In this document: in pieces, positions 62,900 to 64,000 of the stretch | How positions within the stretch are numbered: position 1 is the first letter of the stretch | How the letters are laid out: every line of letters starts with the position of its first letter | NCBI GenBank assembly: GCA_027485285.1 | Contig: JAIXRH010000070.1 | Location: 1 to 64,000 of the forward strand | Reading direction: 5' to 3' | DNA: 64,000 bases | Source: Comamonadaceae bacterium | Lineage (GTDB): Bacteria; Pseudomonadota; Gammaproteobacteria; Burkholderiales; Burkholderiaceae_C | Notes under the pieces: generated by a model | Database searches by the model: none | Told to the model about the DNA's origin: nothing | Seen by the model: only the letters and a program-made list of their open reading frames with translations | Made by a program: the position numbers and the translations under genes

Positions 62900-63883
62900 G
62901 TGGCACTGAGTCTCGGCCAGATCATCGAAAGTTTGGGTGGCCGCCTTGTGGGTGACCCCCACCACCTCATCCAAAAGCTCGCGCCGCTTGACACCGCTCA
63001 AGCTGATGCGCTGAGTTTTTTAAGCAATCCCAAATACCAGTCGCAACTTGCCTCTACGCAGGCGGGATGCGTCATCGTGTCGCCCGCAGTTGCCGATATC
63101 ACGGATGCACGCACGGCGCTGATCGTGGCTGACAACCCCTATCACTACTTCGCCCGTCTCACGCAGTTGTGGCGACAGCACACGCGGTTGAATGACGAGC
63201 CCTTGGTTCATGCCAGTGCCGTGATTCACCCGCTGGCCCAGGTGCATGCCACCGCTCGCATCGGTCCGCTTTGTGTGATCGAGCGCGGCGCCCGTATTGG
63301 TGCGAACACTTGGCTCAAATCAGGCATCACCGTGGGTGAAGATTGCCACATTGGCGAGCGTTGCATCGTGCATGCCGGCGTGGTGATTGGGGCTGATGGT
63401 TTCGGCTTTGCTCTGTTTGAAGGTTGCTGGGAAAAGATAGAGCAGTTGGGGTCAGTGCGTATTGGCAACGATGTGGAAATTGGTGCCAATACCTGCATTG
63501 ACCGCGGTGCTTTGGATGACACGGTCATCGAAGATGGCGTCAAACTGGATAACTTGGTGCAAATCGGCCACAACGTGCATGTGGGTGCCAACACAGCCAT
63601 GGCGGGTTGCGCGGGCGTGGCGGGCAGTGCGCGCATTGGTGCCAACTGCACGGTGGGAGGCGGCGCGATCGTATTGGGGCACTTAGAGCTGGCCGACGGC
63701 GTGCACATATCAGCTGCGTCAGTGGTGATGCGCTCCATTCGTCAGCCAGGCCAATACAGCGGTGTATTTCCCATCGACGACAATGCGTCGTGGGAGAAAA
63801 ATGCGGCCACGCTGCGTCAATTGCACCGTCTGCGCGACCGTGTCAAATCTCTTGAATCCGTTTTAGAAAGTCAAAAAAAATGA
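62900..63883 (+). CDS. lpxD: UDP-3-O-(3-hydroxymyristoyl)glucosamine N-acyltransferase
   Basis: Hexapeptide repeats; [54 protein letters not shown]. Confidence 0.97.
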   Translation: MALSLGQIIESLGGRLVGDPHHLIQKLAPLDTAQADALSFLSNPKYQSQLASTQAGCVIVSPAVADITDARTALIVADNPYHYFARLTQLWRQHTRLNDEPLVHASAVIHPLAQVHATARIGPLCVIERGARIGANTWLKSGITVGEDCHIGERCIVHAGVVIGADGFGFALFEGCWEKIEQLGSVRIGNDVEIGANTCIDRGALDDTVIEDGVKLDNLVQIGHNVHVGANTAMAGCAGVAGSARIGANCTVGGGAIVLGHLELADGVHISAASVVMRSIRQPGQYSGVFPIDDNASWEKNAATLRQLHRLRDRVKSLESVLESQKK

Positions 63884-64000
63884 GCATGGATATTCACCAA
63901 ATCTTGAAGCAGTTGCCGCACCGTTATCCTTTTTTGTTGGTGGACCGTGTTTTAGAGTTGGAAAAAGGCAAAAGCATCAAGGCGCTCAAGAATGTGACCA
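63880..64000 (+). CDS. fabZ: 3-hydroxyacyl-ACP dehydratase FabZ, truncated by window edge
   Basis: [40 protein letters not shown]. Confidence 0.93.
   Translation, partial: MSMDIHQILKQLPHRYPFLLVDRVLELEKGKSIKALKNVT

Overview
The window looks like chromosomal DNA from a beta-proteobacterium, probably Burkholderiales/Comamonadaceae (possibly Limnohabitans- or Rhodoferax-like). That placement is inferred from gene content and protein sequence, not from a search. Left to right it contains: the 3' end of a SenB-like glycosyltransferase plus selD (selenoneine-type locus); crcB; a membrane-fused cupredoxin with arsH; a gene-remnant scar; a Crp/Fnr regulator; a TPR protein; a LysR-controlled protocatechuate 4,5-cleavage operon (ligJ, ligK, orphan Bug/TctC binding protein, ligI, ligA, ligB, ligC, aroQ-like, aldo/keto reductase); phoD with a Pho box; rpoD and dnaG; an SDR; a patatin lipoprotein; phasin; an HDAC-like deacetylase, nitroreductase and pncB; a Na+/H+ antiporter, a 2-hydroxyacid dehydrogenase, rmuC and an MFS transporter; efp with earP (arginine-rhamnosylation type); uvrC, serB, mfd; ispD and ispF; an XRE regulator; bdhA; relA; tRNA-Val; phaR; rimO; tRNA-Leu; rnr; nnrD/E; a DadA-like oxidase; and rpsB-tsf-pyrH-frr-cdsA-dxr-rseP-bamA-skp-lpxD-fabZ (window ends in fabZ). 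Most of it is ordinary housekeeping DNA. The points most worth checking are: an rnr gene with no canonical in-frame start downstream of the antisense tRNA-Leu; a perfect 16-bp hairpin abutting the dnaG start codon; uppS missing from between frr and cdsA; a ModA-like binding protein without a signal peptide at the head of the PCA operon, with no ligU homologue; nested palindromes in the XRE promoter; probable leaderless or shared-palindrome promoters at mfd/ispD and at the PCA operon; and a truncated porin/membrane-gene scar at about 4.4-4.95 kb. I did not see a clearly new multi-gene system.
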